From: an uncultured Prevotellaceae bacterium
GTDB taxonomy: Bacteria; Bacteroidota; Bacteroidia; Bacteroidales; Bacteroidaceae
Length of the DNA stretch: 60,000 bases
Direction of reading: 5' to 3'
Assembly: GCA_947168045.1 (NCBI GenBank)
Contig: CAMVKN010000017.1
Location: forward strand, 1-60,000
A program made the translations under genes and the position numbers. This document shows positions 8,996 to 17,474 of this stretch, one piece after another (position 1 is the first letter of the stretch; each line of letters begins with the position of its first letter). The notes below the pieces were generated by a model. That model searched no databases. It saw nothing but the letters and a program-made list of their open reading frames with translations, and was not told the origin of the DNA.

Positions 8996-9706
8996 ATGAA
9001 GACATTCGTCATACACCCTGACAGGCTGAAAGAGCGTGGTGAACACATCGACCGCATGATGCACAGCCTGGGGCTGGACTATGAGTTCGTCAACGAAGGG
9101 CACGACGAGCAGCACATCCAGGACTTGCTCGACCGCTACATGAAGGATGGTCGCGAGAAGCTGCACTGCAAGGTGCCACGTGCACTCTGCACCGTGTCGC
9201 ATTTCCTGGCCTACGAGCGCATTGTGGCCGACGGCTTGGAGGGCGCCCTCGTCCTGGAAGACGACATTGCCCTGAGCCGTGACTTCGTCGCCCGCTTTGA
9301 ACAGAGTCTCAAGGAGTATCGTGCGCACCATGCGGACAAGCCCGTCTTCATCTCTTACGAAGACAGCGCCCTGCGTTTTGTGCCTCGCAGCCAGCGCGAG
9401 AAGGGCCGCATGCTCTATCCTGCCAAGAAGGGCCGCATGGCCGGCTGCTACTTCATCAGCCGCCAGGCGGCCGAGGCCGTCCTGCAACAGCTGAAGAAGG
9501 AGCGTTGCGACATGGCCATCGACTGGTATCACAACGACTTGATTGACAAGGGTGTGCTGCAGTGTCTCTGGTGCCAGCCCACCATTGCCACACAGGGCAC
9601 ATTCTCCGGGGCCTTCCACTCATCACTGGTCAGCGACGGCCGCTTTGTCCGCCTGCGCTGGCTGTTTAAGAAGAACTACAAGAAATTCCTTTACTGGCTC
9701 AGATAA
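8996..9706 (+). CDS. Glycosyltransferase family 25 (LPS/LOS type)
   Basis: This 236-residue protein starts with 'MKTFVIHPDRLKERGEHI', typical of the GT25 N-terminus, and carries the nucleotide-sugar/metal motif 'ALVLEDDI' and a later 'AGCYFISRQAAEAVL' segment also typical of LgtB/LpsA proteins. These enzymes add galactose or related sugars to lipooligosaccharide on the cytoplasmic face. It is a single gene facing the LicD gene. The acceptor cannot be told from the sequence. Confidence 0.88.
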   Translation: MKTFVIHPDRLKERGEHIDRMMHSLGLDYEFVNEGHDEQHIQDLLDRYMKDGREKLHCKVPRALCTVSHFLAYERIVADGLEGALVLEDDIALSRDFVARFEQSLKEYRAHHADKPVFISYEDSALRFVPRSQREKGRMLYPAKKGRMAGCYFISRQAAEAVLQQLKKERCDMAIDWYHNDLIDKGVLQCLWCQPTIATQGTFSGAFHSSLVSDGRFVRLRWLFKKNYKKFLYWLR

Positions 9707-9739
9707 ATCACGGCCAGGCCAGCCACTACAACGGCCGGC

Positions 9740-10663
9740 TTACTCTGTATACAGCAGTTTTACCCGTTCAGCAAAACGCTCGGGGTGTGCTTTCAGCTCT
9801 TCCACCACCTCCGTGTAGGGGCGGGTGGTGTCGAGATAGCGCTGTCCGTGGTCAGTAGGCAGATGCTTGGGGGTCATGTAGTCTTCGCCGAAGTAGCAAA
9901 CGAGGGCATCGTGCGTGTCGGTGGGCGCCGGGAATTGGGTATCCTCGAAGGGCATCCACACCTGGTCGTCATAGGAGCTGCGCTTGCGGACATAGCGGTG
10001 TGAGCTATACGTGTAGGAAAGTACCGAGACCCGCTTTGTCTTGTCGGCATCCACCATGCGGAAGAGTTTTTCGTAGAGGGCGAAGCCCTTGCGATAATCG
10101 ACCAAGCGATAGAGCCCCTTCGAAAGGACGGCAATGATGCGCTTGCCAAGACTCATCTCCTCCTTGAGGTCGGCCAGCGCGCCACGGATGGACTTCTTCA
10201 CAATCATGGTGGCCGTGCGGTGGAAGAACCGCAGGACGGGATTCTCAATGAAGCCGTCCAGCACAAAGATGTCGATGTCGATGCCACGACAGTACTCACG
10301 GTCCAGTTCGTAAGGACAGAGCGCCGTCGACTCCACATGCCGCAGGATGCCGTGCCCGCAGTAGTTGCGCTTGTCCGAGTAGGTCGTTTGCAGGAAATAG
10401 GGATGTTTGAACTCCTTGTCGGCAATGGCTACCAGCTTGTCGTAGTCCTTGCGCAGCATGACGAAGTCGATGTCATCGTCCCAGGGGATGAAGCCCTGAT
10501 GGCGGACAGCGCCTAACAAGGTGCCACACTCCATCCAGCACTTCAGCCCGTTTCGCTTACATACGTCAAGCAGGACGTGAGCCAGCTCTATCTGCAAAGC
10601 CCACACTTGCTTCATCTCCTTCGGCACGGTGTAACCGCATCTCACTTCAGTCTCTAAATTCAT
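9740..10663 (-). CDS. LicD-family phosphotransferase
   Basis: This 307-residue protein has the LicD signature 'MECGTLLGAVRHQGFIPWDD' followed by DIDF, the nucleotidyltransferase-like Gly and Asp metal site, and 'RGIDIDIFVLDG'. LicD proteins transfer phosphocholine or similar phospho-groups to cell-surface glycans. The start at 10663 (MNLETEV) is supported by a TATCTTTG box on the minus strand at 10683-10690; longer in-frame starts would overlap that box and the divergent promoter. It fits the surrounding surface-glycan genes. Confidence 0.9.
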   Translation of the reverse strand: MNLETEVRCGYTVPKEMKQVWALQIELAHVLLDVCKRNGLKCWMECGTLLGAVRHQGFIPWDDDIDFVMLRKDYDKLVAIADKEFKHPYFLQTTYSDKRNYCGHGILRHVESTALCPYELDREYCRGIDIDIFVLDGFIENPVLRFFHRTATMIVKKSIRGALADLKEEMSLGKRIIAVLSKGLYRLVDYRKGFALYEKLFRMVDADKTKRVSVLSYTYSSHRYVRKRSSYDDQVWMPFEDTQFPAPTDTHDALVCYFGEDYMTPKHLPTDHGQRYLDTTRPYTEVVEELKAHPERFAERVKLLYTE

Positions 10664-10733
10664 AAGTAGCGCAATTTTGTTGCAAAGATAGGAAAAAAAT
10701 AGGAGATGGCAGTTAGGAATTAGTTTTTTTTCG

Positions 10734-10741
10734 TACCTTTG
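10734..10741 (+). promoter_or_regulatory. -7 box of the glycosyltransferase gene at 10764
   Basis: TACCTTTG lies 22 nt before the ATG. It is divergent from the LicD -7 box (10683-10690). Confidence 0.55.
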
Positions 10742-10763
10742 CAACGAAAAGCTAATAACCATC

Positions 10764-11792
10764 ATGTACAGAGGCTATAAAATAGTATGCAACACGGCGG
10801 CGGGAAGGCGGCGCTACATGCAGTATCTTTTTCCGCAGGTGCTGGCGGCTGACATCCTTGACCGCTACGATGTATGGGTGAACACTGTCGACAACTGCGA
10901 CATTGAGTTCTTCAAGCAGTTAGCGGCGAAGTACCCTAAAATCAACCTCATCTGGCAACCTGACAAGCGAGTGGACGGCATCGCCACCATCAATGCCTTC
11001 TACAAGTTCTGCATGGAAGAAGACACCATCTACATCAAGATGGACGACGACGTGGTGTGGCTGGAGCCTGACTACTTCAAGAAGATGGTGGATTTCCGCA
11101 TTGACCATCCCGAGTGCTTTGTCGTGTCGTCCTTGGTCATCAACAATGCCATGAGCACCTACCTCTTGCAGGTGCACGGCAAGGTGAAGCTCAACAAGTA
11201 CATGAATGCCCAGTGTAACCACCGCATCATGTGGAAACGTGGCAGCTTCGCGGCACAGTTGCATCAGTGGTTCCTCGACAACTACCTGACTACGGGCAAG
11301 TACCAAGAGCTTTATTGTGGTGCTGCCCCTTGGGCCATGAACCGTTTCTCCATCAACTCCATCCTCTGGTTTGGCAAAGACCTGAAGGAGTTCGACGGCA
11401 TCGTGCAGGGTGACGACGAGGAGTTCTTCTCCTGCTTGAAACCCACACAGCTCGGCAGGATGAACATGGTGAACGGCGACTGTCTCATCGCTCATTTCGC
11501 CTTTGCGCAACAGCGATGGATGCTGGACCGTTGCGGCATCCTGGGGCAGTATGGGACATACCTCTTTGAGGAGTGGAAGACGCGCCCGGAGGTGCAGCGC
11601 ATCAGCGACGATGTGCAGGCGATTCTCAAGGACATCGCTCAGCGAGAGACAGCGCTACAAGCCTTGCCACCTATCTATGAGACGCGCAAGCTGAGCGCTG
11701 GCAAAAAGCTGAAGCGGCGCTGGAAGGCTTGGATGAAGCAGCTGCGTTGCCAGTGGGATGGCTATAAAGGCACCAAATACGTGTTGGGCTGA
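10764..11792 (+). CDS. Glycosyltransferase (GT-A-like), probable surface glycan synthesis
   Basis: This 342-residue cytosolic protein carries a metal-binding 'YIKMDDDVVWLEPDYF' motif, as in GT-A glycosyltransferases, and a second acidic site 'IVQGDDEEFFS'. The C-terminus is basic (KKLKRRWKAWMKQ), which suits binding to the membrane surface. I cannot place it in a numbered GT family with certainty. It lies between the LicD gene and the convergent five-gene glycolipid operon. Confidence 0.78.
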   Translation: MYRGYKIVCNTAAGRRRYMQYLFPQVLAADILDRYDVWVNTVDNCDIEFFKQLAAKYPKINLIWQPDKRVDGIATINAFYKFCMEEDTIYIKMDDDVVWLEPDYFKKMVDFRIDHPECFVVSSLVINNAMSTYLLQVHGKVKLNKYMNAQCNHRIMWKRGSFAAQLHQWFLDNYLTTGKYQELYCGAAPWAMNRFSINSILWFGKDLKEFDGIVQGDDEEFFSCLKPTQLGRMNMVNGDCLIAHFAFAQQRWMLDRCGILGQYGTYLFEEWKTRPEVQRISDDVQAILKDIAQRETALQALPPIYETRKLSAGKKLKRRWKAWMKQLRCQWDGYKGTKYVLG

Positions 11793-11804
11793 GCCGTTCC
11801 ACCT

Positions 11805-12971
11805 TCACAGCACGCGCTGAAGCGCCTCGCGGAAATACTGTCCTGAGGCCAGACGGGCGCTGACGCGGGCCACATTCTTGCGCATCTGCTCCAGCTCTTC
11901 GGGCGTGAGCACCTGCAGGCGTTGCTCCAGCTCGGCAATGGAGCCGATGGTGAAGCCGATGCCTTCGCTCTCGATGATGGGAGCCACCGCCGCCTCACGC
12001 CAGATGATGACGGGCAGTCCGGCGCGCAGATAGAACGACACCTTGTGCGGACTGTTATAACGCAGGTATTCGCCGAAGTCACCCTGACAGGTCTCCAACG
12101 AGTCGCCGTCCCACACCAATCCGAAGTCGCCGTCAGCTGAGCGGATGAACTCATCGGCAGGGGTGAAGGGATAGCACACGGCGTGAGGTGCCTTGTCAAT
12201 GCCGGGCAGGCCGTCGCTGTTGCCATAGATGTGCAGGGTGAAGTGCTGTGCCTTGTTAGCCAGCTCCAGCAGGTAGCTGTTCTTGCGCATGACGAGGGCC
12301 CCAGCATAGACGAGGGAGGAAGACCCACCCCCGGCCCCTCCCGTTGAGGGAGGGGAGTATATAGACTTGTCGTCAGTATCTTCAGCAGTAGTTTTTGGGA
12401 GAGGCTTTTCAGGAGAAAGACTATCTACTCCCCTCCCTAACGGGAGGGGCCGGGGGAGGGTCTCCCGGGGGAGGGTCTGCTGGGTCTCCTGGGGGGGAGT
12501 CTGTTGGTTATCCAAATAATCAAACAGCCCGAGCGCCGTCATGGGGCACTGCAGACCCTGCTGCGCCAGCCACTGCTGCATCTTCTCGTTGGAGGCAATG
12601 ATGACGTCGGCCTTGCCTAAACGGCTCAGCTCCGTGTCCAGGGTGATGCGCTTGCGGTGCAGCGACATCAGGTCATGGATGACCACGATGACGCGCGCCC
12701 GACGCCAGTGGGCCACACGGCACACAAAGCTGAAGTACTTCTTTACGGGGTACTGCAGCAGCAGCGTGTCGCCCTTGCGGATGCAGCACGTCATCTTCAT
12801 GATGCCCAGCAGGTTGAGCACAAAGGCCACCACCTTGTTGTCGTAGAAGGTGGTGCGCAGTCCCAGGTTGACGGCCCCCATCTGCTGCAGCGTGTGTTCA
12901 ATGTCGGTCTTGGCCTTGTTGCCGGCACCCGACAGACCGTAGTAGTTCCTTGAGATATAGCAGAGTCGCAT
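11805..12971 (-). CDS. Galactofuranosyltransferase-like glycosyltransferase with palindromic insertion
   Basis: This 388-residue protein resembles beta-1,6-galactofuranosyltransferases: N-terminal 'RNYYGLSGAGNKAKTDIE', then 'IVVIHDLMSLH', and C-terminal 'HKVSFYLRAGLPVIIWREAA'. Residues about 153-217 are rich in Pro, Gly and Thr and are encoded by two C-rich palindromic elements in inverted orientation with a linker; without them the protein would be about 325 residues. The insertion falls between the N- and C-terminal Rossmann halves, just before 'LVYAGAL', which should be a tolerant hinge. It is the last gene of the five-gene operon, 7 nt after the GT90 gene. Confidence 0.82.
   Translation of the reverse strand: MRLCYISRNYYGLSGAGNKAKTDIEHTLQQMGAVNLGLRTTFYDNKVVAFVLNLLGIMKMTCCIRKGDTLLLQYPVKKYFSFVCRVAHWRRARVIVVIHDLMSLHRKRITLDTELSRLGKADVIIASNEKMQQWLAQQGLQCPMTALGLFDYLDNQQTPPQETQQTLPRETLPRPLPLGRGVDSLSPEKPLPKTTAEDTDDKSIYSPPSTGGAGGGSSSLVYAGALVMRKNSYLLELANKAQHFTLHIYGNSDGLPGIDKAPHAVCYPFTPADEFIRSADGDFGLVWDGDSLETCQGDFGEYLRYNSPHKVSFYLRAGLPVIIWREAAVAPIIESEGIGFTIGSIAELEQRLQVLTPEELEQMRKNVARVSARLASGQYFREALQRVL
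12321..12390 (-). repeat. C-rich palindromic element, copy F (in frame)
   Basis: Nearly identical to copy B, including the 30-nt extension beyond the head. It faces copy G, the two TATATAG/CTATCT heads pointing toward each other across about 57 nt. Confidence 0.93.
12421..12512 (+). repeat. C-rich palindromic element, copy G with extended tail
   Basis: CTATCTACTCCCCTCCC, loop, GGGAGGGGCCGGGGGAGGGTCT, followed by two further degenerate tail-like copies (GGGGGAGGGTCTGCTGGGTC). It is inverted relative to copy F and read in frame as PRPLPLGRGVD. Confidence 0.9.
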
Positions 12972-12978
12972 GGCTTAC

Positions 12979-13980
12979 TTATGAATTGGTGAGGTCGAAG
13001 TAGCGTTGCAGCACCAGCAGGGAGATGAGGCGCTCGCGCTCAGCATCCTTGAACTGGCTGACATACTCATGGGCGTGGTTGATAATCTGCTGGGCCTCGT
13101 CAGGGTGGTCGATATAGTAGCGCAGCTTCTCCTCAATGTCGCTGAAGTCGGCCTTGATTTCAATATAGTGGTAGTCGGGCTTCAGCGTACCCTCCATGAA
13201 CCACGTCTCGCAGGTGAGCGGCGGCGTGACGGCAATCGAGTTCGACGACATCACCCACTTCAGGTTCGAGGCCACGTCGTTGCCCTCTAACGACATGATG
13301 AACTTATAGTCCAGGTGCTCACCGATGGTCAGTTTCTCACTGTGCCACTGCGGGAACTGGTGGCCGATGGCACCGATGTCGAACATGGGATGACCGAAGA
13401 AGCGCGTGGCGAACTCAAAGCGGTTCATCTTCACATGGTTGTCCTTGCGACCCGTCTGCTGCCCAATCTTTCCGCGGAAGATGGCCATGTCTTTCTTCTC
13501 GGTGAACGCCTTGCGGTCGTTGACGAACAGGAAGTGGCGCACCTTCTCCAGGTTCAGCAGCACATTGCAGCGGGTGTCCTCGTGCAGGGGACGGCTCTTC
13601 ACGATGCTGGGCAGCGAGAGGGCATAGTCCACGTCGCCCGACTTCAGTATCCAGCGTTTCGTCTGGTCAAACCACCGCGAGAACTCCAGCGCGTCGTAGT
13701 AGTACACCGACTGGCTGGTCATGGGCTGACGGCCAATCTCGATGGCCTGCCCCTGCCATGCCTGACGGTCGTAGGGGGTGTCCTTCGTCAGCTGGCAGTA
13801 GTAGTCCACGCGCTGCATGATGTAGTCGCGGTCAGGCCTCTGGTCCAGCTTGGCCAGCTCCTTGTCCAGGTTCAGCCACGCCTTGGGCCACGCCTGCCGC
13901 ACAGCGTTCTTGATGTAGTAGACGAACTTCGGGTTCTTCCCGCTGTTCAGCGTATAATATATCTTTCGTCCTAAGCTCAT
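12979..13980 (-). CDS. Glycosyltransferase family 90 (CAP10/LpsA-like)
   Basis: This 333-residue protein shows the GT90/CAP10 pattern: 'ALSLPSIVKSRPL' and 'MAIFRGKIG' in the middle, then the C-terminal core 'YKFIMSLEGNDVASNLKWVM' followed by SSNS and 'WFMEGTLKPDYHYIEI'. Bacterial members glycosylate lipopolysaccharide. It is 6 nt from the acyltransferase gene and 7 nt from the next glycosyltransferase, so it should be cotranscribed. Confidence 0.9.
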   Translation of the reverse strand: MSLGRKIYYTLNSGKNPKFVYYIKNAVRQAWPKAWLNLDKELAKLDQRPDRDYIMQRVDYYCQLTKDTPYDRQAWQGQAIEIGRQPMTSQSVYYYDALEFSRWFDQTKRWILKSGDVDYALSLPSIVKSRPLHEDTRCNVLLNLEKVRHFLFVNDRKAFTEKKDMAIFRGKIGQQTGRKDNHVKMNRFEFATRFFGHPMFDIGAIGHQFPQWHSEKLTIGEHLDYKFIMSLEGNDVASNLKWVMSSNSIAVTPPLTCETWFMEGTLKPDYHYIEIKADFSDIEEKLRYYIDHPDEAQQIINHAHEYVSQFKDAERERLISLLVLQRYFDLTNS

Positions 13981-13986
13981 TTTCTC

Positions 13987-14934
13987 TTAAGCATTATCTT
14001 TAAGATGGTGTCCCTGCTGCCGCCATTCTTCCACGATGGCGTCATACTCCGCATGCGTGCGTTTCCAGCGGTTGTGCGTCCATAGGTAATAGGCGGGCTT
14101 GCGACGAATAGTCTCCTCCAGCATCTGGAAGAAACGGTGGGTGATGGCGTTCTCCTCCTCCTGTGCGGCATGGGCCGACAGCAGACGGAATGTGCAGATG
14201 TAGCGACCGCGCCGGGGCCGCTCCATGTCGACGTAGAACACGGCATCGTCCATCTTGCGCATGATGCGCTCGCCACCGGTGAAGACGGGCGTGTCATGGC
14301 CCAGGAAGTCGAGCCACAGGTGGATGTTCTCCCACTTCGGCGTCTGGTCGCTGATGTAGCCAAAGAGGGTGTGCCGCTTTTCGCGCTTGTACTGGACCAG
14401 ATGGCGCAGCACGTGGCGCTTGTTGATGCAGACGCCGCCATGGGCCGAGCGTATGTCAAGGAACAGGAAGTCGGCGGCATCGCTGCGCAGGGGGTGGTAG
14501 ATGAGACCCATCACGGCATCGGGATAGTGTGGGAAGGCCAGCCCGATGGCTGACATCCACTCCCAGTTGCAGTAATGGCCCATGATGACGGCCACGCTGC
14601 GCCCTTCGGCAAAGGCCTGCTCCACCTGCTCAGCGCCGCGGAACTCCAGGTGCTTGAGCAGGTTCTCATTGCTGATGGTCAGCAGCTTCAGCGTCTCAAC
14701 GAAATAGTCGCACAGCCAGCGGTAGAACCGCCGCTCAATCAACTTGAGTTCCTTTTCATCATTCTCAGGGAACGACGTGGTGAGATTCTGCCGCACCACC
14801 TTCCGGCGGTATCTCGCTACATAATATATAATAACGAAAAAGAAGTCGGCGATGCCGTAGAGCACCCAGAAGGGTAGCAGCGACACCAGCCACGCTACAG
14901 CTTTCAGCAGATAGTAGGGTATGTTTTTCTTCAT
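13987..14934 (-). CDS. LpxL/HtrB-like lysophospholipid acyltransferase
   Basis: This 315-residue protein has an N-terminal membrane anchor and the acyltransferase HX4(D/E) motif as 'MGHYCNWEW' (His...Glu), matching the LpxL/HtrB group that adds the secondary acyl chain to lipid A or makes related glycolipids. The C-terminal 'KPAYYLWTHNRWKRTHAEYD' is also typical. It could equally acylate another envelope lipid; its neighbours (SDR, PAP2) leave that open. Confidence 0.88.
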   Translation of the reverse strand: MKKNIPYYLLKAVAWLVSLLPFWVLYGIADFFFVIIYYVARYRRKVVRQNLTTSFPENDEKELKLIERRFYRWLCDYFVETLKLLTISNENLLKHLEFRGAEQVEQAFAEGRSVAVIMGHYCNWEWMSAIGLAFPHYPDAVMGLIYHPLRSDAADFLFLDIRSAHGGVCINKRHVLRHLVQYKREKRHTLFGYISDQTPKWENIHLWLDFLGHDTPVFTGGERIMRKMDDAVFYVDMERPRRGRYICTFRLLSAHAAQEEENAITHRFFQMLEETIRRKPAYYLWTHNRWKRTHAEYDAIVEEWRQQGHHLKDNA

Positions 14935-14951
14935 CTCTCAGTTTTTCTCTC

Positions 14952-15917
14952 TCAATTTTCCACTCTCCATGCTGACCTCTCCGCTCTACCGTAAGCCCAG
15001 CGCAGCACGAAATACATGGCCGTGCCGGTAAAGAGACCGGCAATGGCGTCGATGGCGTAGTGGGCCTGGATATAGAAGGTGGCAAAGAACATGAGCACAA
15101 ACAGCACCGCCACGGGAACGACCAGCCCCCACGGCCGGGTCTCGCCTGCCCGCTTCTCCCACGCCAGCCACAGCAGCACCACGGTGATGCCCACATGACT
15201 GCTGGGGAAGGCGGCCGTGGGCCGTTCACCCGCATCGTGGGCCTGCTGCACCAAGTCGTGGAACAGCCCACCCTCGGCACCAGGGATGGGCAACGCCTCC
15301 TGATGGTCGAGGAAGTAGTGGCCCAGGTCGGGGAAATGGCCTGCCGCTATCTGGTCTACACCCACCGCCTCGAAGTAGAACTGAGGCCCCGCCACGGGCA
15401 GGAAGATGAAGATGACGTAGAACAGGAAGAACGAGGCCAAGATGACGAAGGCGGCATAGTCCAGCCGCACTGGGCGCTTCCAGAAGTAATAGAACGACAC
15501 GGCACCTATCAGGGGGTAATAGCTGAAGTAGCCCAGGCTGAGCAGCTCGCTCAGCACGGGCGACGAGCAGGTCTGCGAGAAGAGCAACGCGGGCTGACAG
15601 CCGAACAGCGCCTGCTCCCAGCCGGCAAAGACGTGGTCGAGGTTCGGCAGCAGACGGTTGAACTCGTAGGTGTCAGGGTACCACCACCCCAGCACGCACA
15701 TCTGGCCTACCACGCGCAGCAGCAGCGTCAGCTTCGACGGCCTGCGTCTGTAGACCTGCCACAGCACCAGCGTCATGGCCACGATGCCCACCCTGCCCAA
15801 GACCATCGCCCCAGGGTTGACCAGGCGTCCCCAGAAGAAAGCCATGAGCAGCAGCGTGAAGGCCGCATAGCACAACACGGCTACCTCAAACAGGCACAGC
15901 TTCCGATACATCATCAT
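14952..15917 (-). CDS. PAP2-superfamily membrane phosphatase/phosphotransferase
   Basis: This 321-residue polytopic protein carries two PAP2 motifs: 'AAFPSSHVG' (PSxH) and 'AHYAIDAIAG' (catalytic His...Asp). The first, Lys-containing motif is weak. The overall form is that of the PAP2/inositol-phosphorylceramide-synthase-like branch. It lies in an operon with an SDR and an acyltransferase. Substrates could be lipid A, undecaprenyl pyrophosphate or a ceramide; the sequence does not decide. The 3' end and the flanking gaps are rich in 7-nt CTCATTT/CTCTC-like repeats. Confidence 0.85.
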   Translation of the reverse strand: MMMYRKLCLFEVAVLCYAAFTLLLMAFFWGRLVNPGAMVLGRVGIVAMTLVLWQVYRRRPSKLTLLLRVVGQMCVLGWWYPDTYEFNRLLPNLDHVFAGWEQALFGCQPALLFSQTCSSPVLSELLSLGYFSYYPLIGAVSFYYFWKRPVRLDYAAFVILASFFLFYVIFIFLPVAGPQFYFEAVGVDQIAAGHFPDLGHYFLDHQEALPIPGAEGGLFHDLVQQAHDAGERPTAAFPSSHVGITVVLLWLAWEKRAGETRPWGLVVPVAVLFVLMFFATFYIQAHYAIDAIAGLFTGTAMYFVLRWAYGRAERSAWRVEN

Positions 15918-15962
15918 CTATTTCTCATTTCTCATTTATCATTTCTTATTTATCATTTAGGC
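15918..15962. repeat. 7-nt TTCTCAT-type minisatellite
   Basis: About five degenerate 7-nt units (TTTCTCATTTCTCATTTATC...) fill the gap between the SDR and PAP2 genes. They match the (GAGAAAT)n array at 25869-25899 on the opposite strand. Confidence 0.7.
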
Positions 15963-15971
15963 CGCAGGCCG

Positions 15972-16967
15972 CTAAAGCCACCCGTTCTCCTTGTACCACT
16001 TGATGGTGAGCCGGGTGCCCTCCTTCAGCTGGTAGCGGGGCTCATAGCCCAGCTCCTTTCTGGCGGGCGTGATGTCGCATCGCCAGTTGCGCTGTTTCAG
16101 GATGTGATACTTGTCGTTGTTCAGGGCTGAAATCTTACCAGTCAGGTGCCCCCACTTGTCGCCTACCCAGGTGACGATGCGCAACACCCAGATGGGTGCT
16201 TTGATACGAATCCACCAGGGGTGGCCCAGCTCCTCGCGGATGAGGTCGCTGAAGGTCGTCGACTGGTAGACCTCGCCGTCAGAGAGGAAGTACTTGCGGC
16301 CCGTCTGACCCTTCTCGCAGGCCAGGAAGACGGCCTGCACCACGTCCTGCACATAGACGAAGGTGATGTCCTGCCGCTTGTAGCCCACGGCGAAGTCGCT
16401 GTGCTGCTTGATGCTCTTGGCCATCAGGAAATAGTCGCGCTCGCGCGGGCCGTACACGCCCGTAGGACGAAGGATGACGTAGGGGAAGGGAACGGTCAGC
16501 TTGTCCAGCCACCGCTCGGCCTCCAGCTTGCTCTTGCCGTAGGCGGTGTTGGGCTGTGGCGTGTCGCTCTCCAGAATCTCGGTGTAGGGCTGCTGCTCGC
16601 GGATGGCGCCGAAGACGCTGAGCGAGCTGATGTAGACGAAGCGCCGCAGCGGCATCTTCAGCTCTATCAGGGCGAGCACCAGGTTCTTCGTACCCTCGGT
16701 GTTCACACGGAAGAAGTCGTCTTGGTTCAGACACTTCGTCACACCGGCGGCATGCACCACATAGTCGAACTCATGCCCGGCCAGCTGGCGCTGCAGGTCC
16801 TGCTGACTGTCGAGGTTCAGCTCAATGAAGTGGATGCGGTCGTCCTTGAGGAACTGTCGCGAGCTGCTGCCCCTGACGGCAGCCCATGTCTCCATGCCCT
16901 GTCTGAGGGCCTCTTCCACGATAAACGAGCCAATGAAACCGCTGGCTCCCGTCACTAAAATCTTCAT
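15972..16967 (-). CDS. NAD(P)-dependent epimerase/dehydratase (extended SDR)
   Basis: This 331-residue extended SDR begins 'MKILVTGASGFIGSFI' (GxxGxxG cofactor motif), with 'VVHAAGVT', an active-site Ser in 'YISSLSVFG' and the Tyr-Lys pair in 'NTAYGKSKLEAERW'. The C-terminal part has a hydrophobic stretch like 3-beta-HSD-type reductases. The start at 16967 follows a TAATTTTG box (16993-16986, minus). It is the first gene of the operon. From memory, a similar Bacteroides protein reduces 3-ketosphinganine, which with the PAP2 and acyltransferase would hint at sphingolipids; that is inference. Confidence 0.88.
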   Translation of the reverse strand: MKILVTGASGFIGSFIVEEALRQGMETWAAVRGSSSRQFLKDDRIHFIELNLDSQQDLQRQLAGHEFDYVVHAAGVTKCLNQDDFFRVNTEGTKNLVLALIELKMPLRRFVYISSLSVFGAIREQQPYTEILESDTPQPNTAYGKSKLEAERWLDKLTVPFPYVILRPTGVYGPRERDYFLMAKSIKQHSDFAVGYKRQDITFVYVQDVVQAVFLACEKGQTGRKYFLSDGEVYQSTTFSDLIREELGHPWWIRIKAPIWVLRIVTWVGDKWGHLTGKISALNNDKYHILKQRNWRCDITPARKELGYEPRYQLKEGTRLTIKWYKENGWL

Positions 16968-17474
16968 GCCTTCTGTTTTTGCCTGCAAAATTACTCATTT
17001 TTATTCAATTAGCGCACAAAAAGCCGCTTTTTCTTTGACCCACACGAAATCTTGAAAATTTAAGTTTCGGTAGTTCTGCTTGCTCCTTATTCTCGCGCAG
17101 AGTCGCAGAGTTACGTTTAGAGTGATACGACAACTCGGCGTAAACATAGTATACTCTGCGCCTCTGCGCGAGATAATAAAGAGCTTCAGAATCGCGCAGA
17201 GTCGCAGAGTTTATTTACATGATAAAAAACTCTGTGTCCTCCGTGGTCTCAGTGGTGAACAGCCAACGCGCGCGAAAATCAAGTTATTGCAATAAAGTGC
17301 CGACTTATGACAGCCAGGCATGGAGATAATTTCATAAAGCGGCTCCTGGCTGAAATAACTCATGGAGATAATTCCGTAAAGTGCCGACTTATTCTTCTGA
17401 AGTAAGGCGCCAAATATCGGCAAGCCTTACTAACCCCCTTCACTAATGGAGACAGTAAGACTTGCCGTATTCTT
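16968..17474. repeat. Gene-free region with CTCTGCG-type and 29-nt repeats
   Basis: Three copies of a GCGCAGAGTCGCAGAG-like word (17091-17113, 17152-17173 inverted, 17191-17211) are followed by CTCTGTGTCCTCCGTGG at 17230-17246 and a GTCTCAGTGG end. Then come two copies of the CATGGAGATAATT arm; 17359-17387 is identical over 29 nt to 125-153. A CCAGGC...GGCTCCTGG imperfect hairpin lies around 17313-17352. No gene is visible apart from the SDR promoter at the left edge. Confidence 0.8.

Noticed and set aside
15060..16130. 356-codon plus-strand frame across the PAP2 and SDR genes
   Set aside because: It spans two well-supported genes on the other strand, including their gap; the product is low-complexity Gln/His/Arg.
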